A stretch of DNA of 9,518 nucleotides from an uncultured Erysipelotrichaceae bacterium (GCA_902796465.1 CADBPK010000027.1:1-9518), one strand, 5' to 3'. Numbered from the stretch's first letter, positions 1 to 5,547 are shown. Notes: generated from the sequence alone by a model not told the origin. Numbers and translations: made by a program.

Positions 1-1
1 C

Positions 2-124
2 CGGGAACTGCCGATCCGCGCAGATTATGTCGGCAAGAATATACCGACATCCAGAAATGAGATCGTCAAAGTATGCTTTGATGAATATGACGGGAAAACC
101 GGGGTTGATCTGTATACACTCTGA
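2..124 (+). CDS. pyrR: PyrR, bifunctional pyrimidine regulator / uracil phosphoribosyltransferase (C-terminal 40 residues)
   Basis: The frame is open from the left edge and ends at TGA 122-124, so only the last 40 codons are present. The peptide begins [20 protein letters not shown], which matches the conserved C-terminus of PyrR ([16 protein letters not shown] in Bacillus). In the family this protein binds UMP or UTP and then pyr mRNA leaders to promote attenuation; many members also make UMP from uracil and PRPP in the cytoplasm. The residues after the motif ([17 protein letters not shown]) fit the usual short acidic tail. It converges with the small membrane gene on the other strand, whose stop codon lies 8 bases away, and no terminator is visible between them. 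No pyr biosynthetic gene follows, so any pyr operon would lie to the left. Identity rests on the motif alone but is strong. Confidence 0.93.
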   Translation, partial: RELPIRADYVGKNIPTSRNEIVKVCFDEYDGKTGVDLYTL

Positions 125-132
125 TAACAGAT

Positions 133-285
133 CTATTCTGCCTTGTTCTGGTGGGTCATCAGCATATACAGACAGAAAAGGCCTGAGACGACCAGAACGA
201 TCTTCGTAACAGGCGGAATATCAGAAATCATCCAAATGATCAGCGCTGCAAATACAACAAGTGAGAAAAAATAGTTTCTTTTCAT
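133..285 (-). CDS. Small two-helix membrane protein, unknown function (50 aa)
   Basis: I do not recognise a family. The frame can be extended upstream to 327, but the ATG at 285-283 is chosen because GAGGAA lies 7-8 bases before it and the extension has no ribosome binding site. The product has a short basic start (MKRN), a hydrophobic helix at about residues 5-20, a short linker containing SDIPPVTK, a second helix at about 25-43 and a polar tail. This suggests a hairpin membrane protein with both ends in the cytoplasm. A good promoter lies just upstream: TACACA at 343-338, a 16-base spacer and TATAAT at 321-316. It appears to be transcribed alone, convergent with pyrR and divergent from tRNA-Arg. 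Promoter, ribosome binding site and sensible topology together support a real gene despite its size. Confidence 0.72.
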   Translation of the reverse strand: MKRNYFFSLVVFAALIIWMISDIPPVTKIVLVVSGLFCLYMLMTHQNKAE

Positions 286-315
286 AGTCAATTCCTCATA
301 TACAATACAAAAGAA

Positions 316-343
316 ATTATACGTCATTTTCCAGAATTGTGTA
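316..343 (-). promoter_or_regulatory. Promoter of the small membrane protein gene
   Basis: On the minus strand, TACACA (343-338, 4 of 6 to TTGACA), a 16-base spacer and a perfect TATAAT (321-316) lie about 30 bases upstream of the start codon. The -35 box overlaps the -10 box of the opposing tRNA-Arg promoter. Confidence 0.55.
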
Positions 344-347
344 TAAT
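342..347 (+). promoter_or_regulatory. -10 box of the tRNA-Arg promoter
   Basis: A perfect TATAAT lies 12 bases upstream of the mature tRNA 5' end. No convincing -35 hexamer is seen at 16-18 bases, so only the -10 element is called. It overlaps the -35 of the divergent promoter. Confidence 0.5.
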
Positions 348-359
348 ATTAGAGCACAT

Positions 360-433
360 GTCCTCGTAGCTCAGCTGGATAGAGCGACCGCCTCCTAAGC
401 GGTAGGTCGTGGGTTCGAATCCCGTCGAGGATG
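360..433 (+). tRNA. tRNA-Arg (anticodon CCU)
   Basis: The cloverleaf folds fully. The acceptor stem GTCCTCG (360-366) pairs with CGAGGAT (426-432) with one G-U at the first pair. The D-arm GCTC/GAGC, the anticodon stem CCGCC/(A)GCGG with loop CTCCTAA, and the T-arm GTGGG-TTCGAAT-CCCGT are all present. The loop places CCT at positions 34-36, so the tRNA reads AGG as arginine. The discriminator is G433. CCA is not encoded (CTG follows) and must be added afterwards, unlike the tRNA-Pro in this window. A strong terminator starts 10 bases downstream, so this is a single-tRNA transcript. Confidence 0.97.
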
Positions 434-443
434 CTGGCAGATG

Positions 444-473
444 AAAAGCAGGTCACGAGTGATCTGCTTTTTA
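444..473 (+). terminator. Intrinsic terminator after tRNA-Arg, probably bidirectional
   Basis: A 12-base arm AAAAGCAGGTCA (444-455), the tetraloop CGAG and the arm TGATCTGCTTTT (460-471) pair with a single G-U, followed by T's. The A-run on the 5' side gives a U-tract in the other direction, so it can also end the TPR operon, whose stop lies at 513. Confidence 0.85.
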
Positions 474-512
474 TCATACTTGGCTGAATGGTCAAACCGG
501 GACATATAAAAC

Positions 513-929
513 TTACAGAAGGTCACGGATGATATCCAGATACTTCCGATCACATTCTTCGAACAGTTCTTCCCCTTCCATCGAACAGGCAGCCAGCAGA
601 TGTTCTTTGGCAAGCTGCTCATTTCCGGTTTCATAAAGGCATTCGCCATAACGCAGTCTGGTAAAGGGATTTCCGTATTCCTCATAGTCAACCATCAGCT
701 GCCGGAAACATTCCAAGGCAGCATCAAACTCTTTGAGCCAGAAGTGACAATCTCCTATGGCCGCGATCAGCCATACAGACGCTTCCCATCTGGTTTTTGG
801 TTCGGGAATCAAATCCAACGCTTTATGATATTCTTTCAGCGCTTCAGAGAATCTGCCGTCATAAAACAGTTTTTCACCCGTCTCACTATATTCTGTGACT
901 TTTTCGTATACCTTCGGATCCAGTTCCAT
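513..929 (-). CDS. Tetratricopeptide (TPR) repeat protein, 138 aa
   Basis: The protein is soluble and almost wholly helical, built of TPR-like helix pairs. A clear repeat covers about residues 15-45 (GEKLFYDGRFSEALKEYHKA, then LDLIP), with the TPR G/Y...A....A pattern. A second covers about 52-82 (AAIGDCHFWLKEFDAALECF), and a third about 88-115 (LRYGECLYETGNEQLAKEHL). TPRs are protein-binding scaffolds, so this is not an enzyme; the partner is unknown. The start ATG is preceded by GAGGTG at a good distance. It is the last gene of a minus-strand set, 44 bases after the two-domain GNAT gene, and the 444-473 terminator lies downstream. Small lone TPR proteins of this size are common in Bacillota, often beside enzymes they may regulate, but nothing in the sequence names a target. 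Confidence 0.85.
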   Translation of the reverse strand: MELDPKVYEKVTEYSETGEKLFYDGRFSEALKEYHKALDLIPEPKTRWEASVWLIAAIGDCHFWLKEFDAALECFRQLMVDYEEYGNPFTRLRYGECLYETGNEQLAKEHLLAACSMEGEELFEECDRKYLDIIRDLL

Positions 930-973
930 TTTTACACCTCACATGTAATCCGCACATTGCTTTCATATCCTGA

Positions 974-1798
974 TTATTCCGGAGAAGATGGAAGACGCAG
1001 AAGCAGATGCGCAGTCAGATTGTTCTGACCTTCCGCCTTCACAAATCCCATCGATTCATACAGGCGAAGTGCAGGAATATTATCCACATCCACCAACAGG
1101 ATCATGCCATTCGGCTCATTCTGCTTCAGCGCTTCCGCAAGCAACTGTCTGCCGTAGCCTTTTCTGCGGTATTCCTCACGCACCAGAAGGTCGTATGGCT
1201 CGTTCTCGTCATAGCAGCATGTAACATCTATGTATCCGGCAACGGTGTCATGATCCAGCGCGATCAGCGTACGGAACCTGTCCGGTCTTTCCATGACCTT
1301 TTCAGCCGTCCAGTACACATCTTTCCTATGCATGGCACAGTACTGTTCCGCATACGGTTCACTCAGCACCTGCACAGCATCCGTATCTGTTTCGGGAAGC
1401 TGATGTGTGTAAATCATCCTCTGCTGTTCGGTATTGAATTCCGCGTTTCGTGCTTCCAGCCTTTTGCGGAAAAGATAATTTCCCGGATTGATGATAAAGT
1501 CTGCCTGATATCCGGGATAGTTTTCCTCCAGATATACGAACAGTTCATCATATGCCCCTGCTTCTTCTGACAAACCGTTCAGAAGTTCCATATACTTCTC
1601 TTCCGGCAGGATCAGGAACACAAACAGACCGGTCAGTTCGCCATCCCGGAAAACACCGAAACAGAGCTTATCCGATTTGTCTGCAAAATTCAGAACTCCG
1701 CCGTCACCGATAAGATTGGGATCGGAGAAGCAGGAATCACCGGTAAACTTTTCCATGAAAGCGATATACGGCTGTATATCCGTGATTTCCCGGATCAT
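974..1798 (-). CDS. GNAT-family N-acetyltransferase with an extra N-terminal domain, 274 aa
   Basis: The C-terminal part (about residues 140-270) is a GNAT domain that transfers acetyl from acetyl-CoA. The acetyl-CoA pyrophosphate-binding motif is RRKGYGRQLL (211-220), and the later strand-helix motif is VDVDN-IPALRLYESMGF (236-252). Residues 1-125 look like a second, degenerate GNAT-like half: the stretch LCFGVFRDGELTGLFVFLIL resembles GNAT strands 2-4, but no glycine-rich CoA loop follows. Two-part GNATs of about 270 residues are common in Bacillota and their substrates are mostly unknown. The start codon overlaps the upstream GNAT stop as ATGA (1798-1795), with GGAAGAG just before it, which implies translational coupling. 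The TPR gene follows 44 bases later. Family assignment is secure; the substrate is not. Confidence 0.9.
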   Translation of the reverse strand: MIREITDIQPYIAFMEKFTGDSCFSDPNLIGDGGVLNFADKSDKLCFGVFRDGELTGLFVFLILPEEKYMELLNGLSEEAGAYDELFVYLEENYPGYQADFIINPGNYLFRKRLEARNAEFNTEQQRMIYTHQLPETDTDAVQVLSEPYAEQYCAMHRKDVYWTAEKVMERPDRFRTLIALDHDTVAGYIDVTCCYDENEPYDLLVREEYRRKGYGRQLLAEALKQNEPNGMILLVDVDNIPALRLYESMGFVKAEGQNNLTAHLLLRLPSSPE

Positions 1799-2295
1799 TT
1801 CTCTTCCCCTTTCTGCAGGTTAAGGACCGCTATTAGCTCGTTACCGTCTTTTTCGCCTGTTTCTGAAAAACCAAAGGAACTGTAAAGATGCCGGGCAGTT
1901 TCATTTTCCGGTTCATACGATACCCAGCAATATTCCGCTTTCCCGCACGGTTCTGTACGGATAAACTGCAGCGCAAGCTCTACCGTTCCTCTGCCGTAGC
2001 CTTTTCCCTGGTATCTTTCATCGATCATCAGTCTCCAGAGGTTGTAATTTCCGCAGGCAATATCAGGTGCGTCTTCCCAGTCATCGTCTTTATCAAAACC
2101 GACCATCAGAAAACCGACCGGTACTTCATCATCATATATTCCGAAAGGGAAAGCATATCCGTTATTTGTGACGGCGATATACGCTTCAGCCAGACTGAGC
2201 GAATTCTCCGCCACAAAACTCTTCTGCTCTTCCGATACATGCAGGTTCAGGATATCCCATACATTTTTTCCGTTGATCTTTTCAAGTCGCAGCAT
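1795..2295 (-). CDS. GNAT-family N-acetyltransferase, BltD/spermidine-acetyltransferase-like, 166 aa
   Basis: The opening (ILNLHVSEEQKSFVAENSLS) resembles the start of Bacillus BltD-type polyamine acetyltransferases (ILDLHVSQNQ...). Further on, IDERYQGKGYGRGTVELAL (91-109) carries the CoA-binding Q-x-x-G-x-G loop, and NETARHLYSSFGF (131-143) is the usual last GNAT motif. By homology it may acetylate spermidine or spermine or a related amine; this is inference. The frame opens at an ATG at 2304, but the ATG at 2295 is preferred because it gives the same N-terminal length as BltD. Neither start has a ribosome binding site. TATAAT at 2308-2303 lies exactly 7 bases before this ATG, so the message may start at the start codon (leaderless). 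It is the first gene of a GNAT-GNAT-TPR operon and overlaps the next gene by 4 bases. Confidence 0.87.
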   Translation of the reverse strand: MLRLEKINGKNVWDILNLHVSEEQKSFVAENSLSLAEAYIAVTNNGYAFPFGIYDDEVPVGFLMVGFDKDDDWEDAPDIACGNYNLWRLMIDERYQGKGYGRGTVELALQFIRTEPCGKAEYCWVSYEPENETARHLYSSFGFSETGEKDGNELIAVLNLQKGEEK

Positions 2296-2302
2296 ATGTA
2301 TC

Positions 2303-2308
2303 ATTATA
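2303..2308 (-). promoter_or_regulatory. -10 box of the GNAT-GNAT-TPR operon
   Basis: TATAAT on the minus strand lies directly after the U-tract of the upstream terminator. No -35 resembling TTGACA is found at 16-18 bases; that position falls inside the terminator stem. Without this box the operon would have no promoter, since the terminator separates it from the upstream genes. Confidence 0.4.
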
Positions 2309-2309
2309 C

Positions 2310-2335
2310 AAAAAAGGTATCCGGACGGATACCTT
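2310..2335 (-). terminator. Intrinsic terminator of the small membrane-protein pair
   Basis: On the minus strand, AAGGTATCC (2335-2327 with flanks) pairs perfectly with GGATACCTT around a GTCC loop, followed by a six-T run (2315-2310). It lies 20 bases beyond the stop codon of the 102-residue membrane protein. Confidence 0.82.
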
Positions 2336-2354
2336 GCATGCAGTGATAATTGCC

Positions 2355-2663
2355 CTACTGTTTCAGCAGAGATGTTTTGATAACGCCTCTTGGATCCGTG
2401 ATCAGGAGGCGAACAAGCCAGATGACAAGCCCTAGTGCGATAACAGACAGACCGAGGAAAGAATCATTGATCAGATCCTCCAGGGCAGGCTGGAAATATG
2501 CTTCATGCAGTTCGGCATATTCAAAGATCGCGTCCACCAGCCACATGATGGAAGCTCCCCAGTACATCCAGCAAAGAATACCGAGTTTCATACTGTCATC
2601 CCTGCGGGTATACCATTTGACAGTTGCGATAACAGCCGCAAATACCGTGATCAGTAATGTCAT
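2355..2663 (-). CDS. Small membrane protein of unknown family, 102 aa (second of a pair)
   Basis: I cannot name a family. Three hydrophobic segments are visible at about residues 1-16, 28-45 and 69-88. Between the second and third lies an acidic, aromatic segment (VDAIFEYAELHEAYFQPALEDL) that would be outside or at the membrane surface. The GAS-IMWLVD stretch in helix 2 resembles GAV-LLMFEH in the partner encoded upstream. The end is basic (PRGVIKTSLLKQ). The start ATG follows AAGGGA, which overlaps the stop codon of the partner gene; only 12 bases separate the two, so they are surely co-transcribed and probably translated together. A terminator follows. The tight pairing suggests a hetero-oligomeric membrane complex, but no catalytic or ligand motif is visible. 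Confidence 0.8.
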   Translation of the reverse strand: MTLLITVFAAVIATVKWYTRRDDSMKLGILCWMYWGASIMWLVDAIFEYAELHEAYFQPALEDLINDSFLGLSVIALGLVIWLVRLLITDPRGVIKTSLLKQ

Positions 2664-2675
2664 GTCGCTGTTCCC

Positions 2676-3071
2676 TTATGCTGTTTTTGTGTCGGTTTCT
2701 TTTGCCGGTCTTGCCATGATCGCATCTGCGGCTTTGCATATAACAAACCATACAGATGTGATCAGCAGCGCCATGCATACGCCGACTGTAGCCATTTCCT
2801 GCAGCATCTCCGCTGTATCTGCCGGATCATACATTGCCGTTAAGAACGGGAACCACGGAACGACTTCTCCGTGCCATACATGTTCGAACATCAGAAGGAC
2901 TGCCCCGCCCAGAAGCAGATACTTCAGCCATTTCAGTTTACGGCTCCATGGGATCACATGCTCTTCTGCCGGTTTCCCTGCTTTTTCCAGTTCGAATTCC
3001 TTTTTCTGTGCACTTTTTTCAATTACAGTTACGACTGCCGCTTCCGCAGCGGATACCAAAAAACAAGCCAT
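2676..3071 (-). CDS. Small membrane protein of unknown family, 131 aa (first of a pair)
   Basis: The frame extends upstream to 3104, but the ATG at 3071-3069 is chosen because a perfect AAGGAGG stands 7 bases before it. The protein opens with MACFLVSAAEAAVVTVIEK, a short hydrophobic segment running into a charged stretch (residues 20-47). Two clearer helices follow at about 49-62 and 95-112. Between them is FEHVWHGEVVPWFPFLTAM (62-80), rich in His, Trp, Pro and Glu, which reads like a conserved loop and could bind a ligand or metal. I have an impression that proteins starting MACFLV... recur in clostridial genomes as uncharacterised neighbours of a second small membrane protein, but cannot confirm it. 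It leads a two-gene unit behind an unusual folded leader (3072-3215). Confidence 0.83.
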   Translation of the reverse strand: MACFLVSAAEAAVVTVIEKSAQKKEFELEKAGKPAEEHVIPWSRKLKWLKYLLLGGAVLLMFEHVWHGEVVPWFPFLTAMYDPADTAEMLQEMATVGVCMALLITSVWFVICKAADAIMARPAKETDTKTA

Positions 3072-3218
3072 TTTATCCTCCTTAATAATATAAAAGGCAT
3101 ACACCTGTGCTTTTCAAAGCATCAATGTATACCTTCATGGTCTACGATTCTGTAATTCTGATTATTTAATACTGTACTTCTGTACGGTCATGCGGCTTCC
3201 TGCCGCATAACCATTATA
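3072..3218 (-). promoter_or_regulatory. Promoter and structured 5' leader of the membrane-protein pair
   Basis: On the minus strand TATAAT lies at 3218-3213, without a clear -35. The roughly 135-base leader that follows can fold into three hairpins. The first is ATGCGGC-aggaa-GCCGCAT (3208-3190). The second is GTAC-agaa-GTAC (about 3186-3175), extendable with one mismatch. The third is a long arm AAGGTATACA (3135-3126) pairing with TGTATGCCTT (3103-3094), one wobble, enclosing an inner hairpin TGCTTTGAAAAGCA (3121-3108). The third hairpin ends in TTTTATATTATT just before AAGGAGG, so it could act as a terminator or could control access to the ribosome binding site. It matches no riboswitch class that I recognise. 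No terminator with a U-tract separates the leader from the upstream S-component gene, so read-through is also possible. Confidence 0.45.
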
Positions 3219-3225
3219 CCACAAA

Positions 3226-3765
3226 TCAGTTCTGCGGTACGGTCTGTTCTTTTGCGGTTATGATCCGGACGAGATACGGAATGATGAGCAGCTGCAGGAT
3301 AATTGCGGGGACTGCATTGATCAGGGCACCTGCCAGGAATGCCTGGAATGTAAACGCTGAACCGGTCATATTCAGCAGGACGACCTGGGCAATGCCCCAT
3401 ACGATCCTGCCTGCGATCATGGAGATGATGAGGATCACATAGATCTTCCCAATGGATTCGATCCCCATCTTCTCAGACAGGAAGCCTGTCACAAATCCGT
3501 ATGTCATTAATTCAAATGCCATTCCTACAGCAGACGGAAACATGACCGGCATGCCGAACAATACGGAACGCAGAAGCGGGCAGATGAATCCGACCAGCGC
3601 CCCGTACTTCCATCCGCACAGGAAGCCGCACAGGAGCACCGGGAAGTGCATCGGTGACAGCATCCGTCCGATCTGCGGGATCTGGCCTGTAATAAACGGC
3701 AGGACCTGGCCGGCTGCCAGGAGAATGGCAGCTTTCGTCGAAGAAGATACAGTATTTCTGTTCAT
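3226..3765 (-). CDS. ECF transporter S component (substrate-binding membrane subunit), 179 aa
   Basis: The protein is strongly hydrophobic with five or six helices. It carries blocks typical of the PF12822-type S component: LPFITGQIPQIGRMLSPMHF (22-41) then PVLLCGFLCGWKYGALVGF (42-60), PLLRSVLFGMP (63-73), AFELMTYGFVTGFL (83-96) and a final INAVPAIILQLLIIPYLV (149-166). S components capture vitamins or metals and work with a shared EcfA-A'-T module, which is not in this window. The start ATG lies 5 bases after the larC stop codon, so it is translationally coupled to larC. In known lar operons a nickel ECF system (larMNQO) is present, but this protein lacks a CbiM/NikM-like N-terminus (MHI at residue 1). 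The substrate could instead be nicotinate or another cofactor precursor; this is inference from position only. Confidence 0.87.
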   Translation of the reverse strand: MNRNTVSSSTKAAILLAAGQVLPFITGQIPQIGRMLSPMHFPVLLCGFLCGWKYGALVGFICPLLRSVLFGMPVMFPSAVGMAFELMTYGFVTGFLSEKMGIESIGKIYVILIISMIAGRIVWGIAQVVLLNMTGSAFTFQAFLAGALINAVPAIILQLLIIPYLVRIITAKEQTVPQN

Positions 3766-3770
3766 GACAG

Positions 3771-5000
3771 TTACCCTATCTTCTCCAGCAGTTCCCGGAT
3801 GCTGATATTTTCTTTCTCAGCGATCTCTGCCAGGTCATCGTATTCATACTTTTCCCGGTCTGTACCGTAACCGTGTGATTCTTTTCTGCGGATCGTACCG
3901 AACGGCGTCTCCACATTGGTTACTTTACGATCCATCACATATCTGTTTTTGATCGTTTCCCGGATTCCGATCGTTGTCGTATGGCGGAAGATCAGCCGGA
4001 CCAGTTCATCTTTCTTCTCTTCCCCGCATAATACGGAGATCAGATGTCCGGGCCTGTTCTTTTTCATAAAGACAGGTGTTACGAATACTTCCCTGGCACC
4101 GTTTTTCAGCAGGATCTCAGTCACGAATCCGATCTGTTCCCCTGTCATATCATCCACATTGAAGTCCAGTTCCCTGACTTCCCCGGTCTGAACAGGTTCT
4201 GTTTCCCCGAGAATGGACCGGACAGCGTTCATTACCGTGAAATCCTTTTTCCCCATGCCGTAGCCGATTTTTTCAATGGACATGACAGGCATCGATCTGA
4301 ATTCACTGACAAAGTGCTTTAACAACGCTGCACCTGTAGGTGTGCATAACTCTCCGCTGATATCCTCCCTGCTGTAGGCAGGAATACCCTTCAGGATGAG
4401 GGCTGTCGCAGGTGCCGGTACCGGAAGAATGCCGTGAGCGCATCTGACCGTTCCTTTTCCGACATGGATCGGGGAAGCCAGGATCTGATCCGGTACGAGC
4501 TGGTCGATCAGATAGCAGAATGCTGTAATATCCGCGACTGCGTCCATCGTCCCTACTTCATGGAAGTGGATATCTTCGATCGAGGTATTGTGAACCTTGC
4601 TTTCCGCTTCCGCGATCAGCTGATAGACAGCCAGAATATCTTTCTTTACCTTGTCACTGACCGCGATATGGTCATTGACGATATGTTCAATGGCATGCAT
4701 CCCCGTGTGACTGTGGTGATGATCATGTTCATGATCGTGATGATGCTCATGTGTATGTTCATGGTGATGCCCGTGATCATGCATATGTTCATCTTCTTCC
4801 ATACCCTTCACCATTACCCGCACATTTGTACCGGCAATGCCGCATTTGACTGTTGTCTCGCGGACGAATTCCACATCCGGGATCTGCAGGGCATTTAATT
4901 CACCGATCGTTTTGTCCGGATCCGGTGTCAGTTCGACAAGAGACGCAGTAAGCATATCCCCTGCCGCACCCATGCCGCAGTCAAAATAGAGTGTTTTCAT
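3771..5000 (-). CDS. larC: LarC, nickel insertion protein for the nickel-pincer nucleotide cofactor, 409 aa
   Basis: LarC is the CTP-dependent nickel insertase that completes the nickel-pincer nucleotide cofactor of lactate racemase (LarA) and related enzymes. The sequence shows the N-terminal block DCGMGAAGDML (7-17), HFHEVGTMDAVADI around residue 145-160, ELCTPTGAALL, NVDDMTGEQIGF starting the C-terminal domain, PVFMKKNRPGHLI and TTTIGIRET. A histidine-rich insertion at 72-98 has 17 His in 27 residues, presumably for nickel binding or storage. The gene is one continuous frame, whereas Lactobacillus plantarum larC is split and needs a ribosomal frameshift. The start ATG follows GGAGG. The DUF3842 gene lies 76 bases upstream and the S-component gene 5 bases downstream. 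LarA, LarB and LarE are not in the window. Confidence 0.96.
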   Translation of the reverse strand: MKTLYFDCGMGAAGDMLTASLVELTPDPDKTIGELNALQIPDVEFVRETTVKCGIAGTNVRVMVKGMEEDEHMHDHGHHHEHTHEHHHDHEHDHHHSHTGMHAIEHIVNDHIAVSDKVKKDILAVYQLIAEAESKVHNTSIEDIHFHEVGTMDAVADITAFCYLIDQLVPDQILASPIHVGKGTVRCAHGILPVPAPATALILKGIPAYSREDISGELCTPTGAALLKHFVSEFRSMPVMSIEKIGYGMGKKDFTVMNAVRSILGETEPVQTGEVRELDFNVDDMTGEQIGFVTEILLKNGAREVFVTPVFMKKNRPGHLISVLCGEEKKDELVRLIFRHTTTIGIRETIKNRYVMDRKVTNVETPFGTIRRKESHGYGTDREKYEYDDLAEIAEKENISIRELLEKIG

Positions 5001-5076
5001 ATACGAATCCTCCGTTTCCTTCGAATTCTCTTCTGAGATGTCCGCATACCTTCATGGATGCTTTTTTGTTTTTGTT

Positions 5077-5505
5077 TCAGTCTTTGTCTTCCTGCAGAAA
5101 TGCATTCAGTTCTTTCAGTGCCCCCTGCATCAGAGCGCCGGTGGAAATACCGTTTACACCTGCGATGTGAATATTGCAGCTGTTGAACGGGATCAGGATC
5201 TTGCGGGCTTTGGACTGTGCCGCGGCCACAGCCATCTTTGGAGTGATCTCTCCGAGCATGGAGTCAGCGATCACGATCCCCACCGGTCCGAGAATGACAT
5301 CAGCGTCCCTTGATGTGACTACAACGGCGTTCTCCCCTGTAGCGGCTTCATCCGCCCCTGCCTTCAGCATAGCCAGTGTAGCAGTGCTGTTGGTACCGAC
5401 AGCTGTAATATGGATCTTCGGATTTGTTTTCCTGATCTCCGTAATCAGCTGTCTGCCGAGGCCTCCGCCCTGTGCATCAATAATCAGTATTTTCTTTTCC
5501 TGCAT
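5077..5505 (-). CDS. DUF3842 family protein, 142 aa
   Basis: The sequence matches the DUF3842 family as I know it: ILIIDAQGGGLGRQLI at the N-terminus (7-21), AVGTNSTATLAMLKAGADEAATGENA (35-60), DADVILGPVGIVIADSMLGEITP (67-89) and KILIPFNSCN (102-111). The first block, a beta strand followed by GGGLGR and a helix, looks like a Rossmann-type nucleotide-binding loop, so I infer a soluble nucleotide- or cofactor-binding protein. No function is established to my knowledge. The start ATG follows GGAGG at a good distance and the upstream alternative is none. It is the first gene of a minus-strand set with larC and an ECF S component, with no terminator between them, which links it to nickel-pincer cofactor metabolism. 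The cysteine in NSCNIH could be functional. Confidence 0.9.
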   Translation of the reverse strand: MQEKKILIIDAQGGGLGRQLITEIRKTNPKIHITAVGTNSTATLAMLKAGADEAATGENAVVVTSRDADVILGPVGIVIADSMLGEITPKMAVAAAQSKARKILIPFNSCNIHIAGVNGISTGALMQGALKELNAFLQEDKD

Positions 5506-5547
5506 GATGTTTCCTCCGGTATATTCAATAATACACTATTCTTACAG

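Noticed and set aside
145..198. Eight-base inverted repeat GTTCTGGT / ACCAGAAC separated by 38 bases
   Set aside because: It lies inside the coding region of the small membrane protein, has no U-tract and has a large loop. Chance or coding constraint is likelier than a terminator for pyrR.
1007..1570. A 187-codon open frame on the plus strand
   Set aside because: It is antisense to the two-domain GNAT, whose motifs are unmistakable. The plus-strand product has an odd composition rich in His, Phe, Arg and Ile.
2350..3093. A 247-codon open frame on the plus strand
   Set aside because: It lies exactly antisense to the two membrane-protein genes, is dominated by Ser, Thr, Ala and His as expected of a shadow frame, and has no ribosome binding site. 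The minus-strand genes have good sites and coherent topology.
3190..3208. GC-rich hairpin after the S-component gene as a terminator
   Set aside because: The stem is good but neither strand has a following T-run, and it lies just downstream of TATAAT. It fits better as the 5' hairpin of the next transcript.
4700..4792. A repetitive run of CATG/GATG words resembling a satellite or short repeat array
   Set aside because: It is fully explained by CAT/CAC and GAT/GAA codons of the His-rich LarC segment. The units are irregular and not spaced like CRISPR repeats.
4434..4898. A 154-codon plus-strand frame with a Met/Val/Phe repeat
   Set aside because: It is the reverse complement of the His-rich part of larC; His/Asp codons read backwards give Met, Val and Ile.
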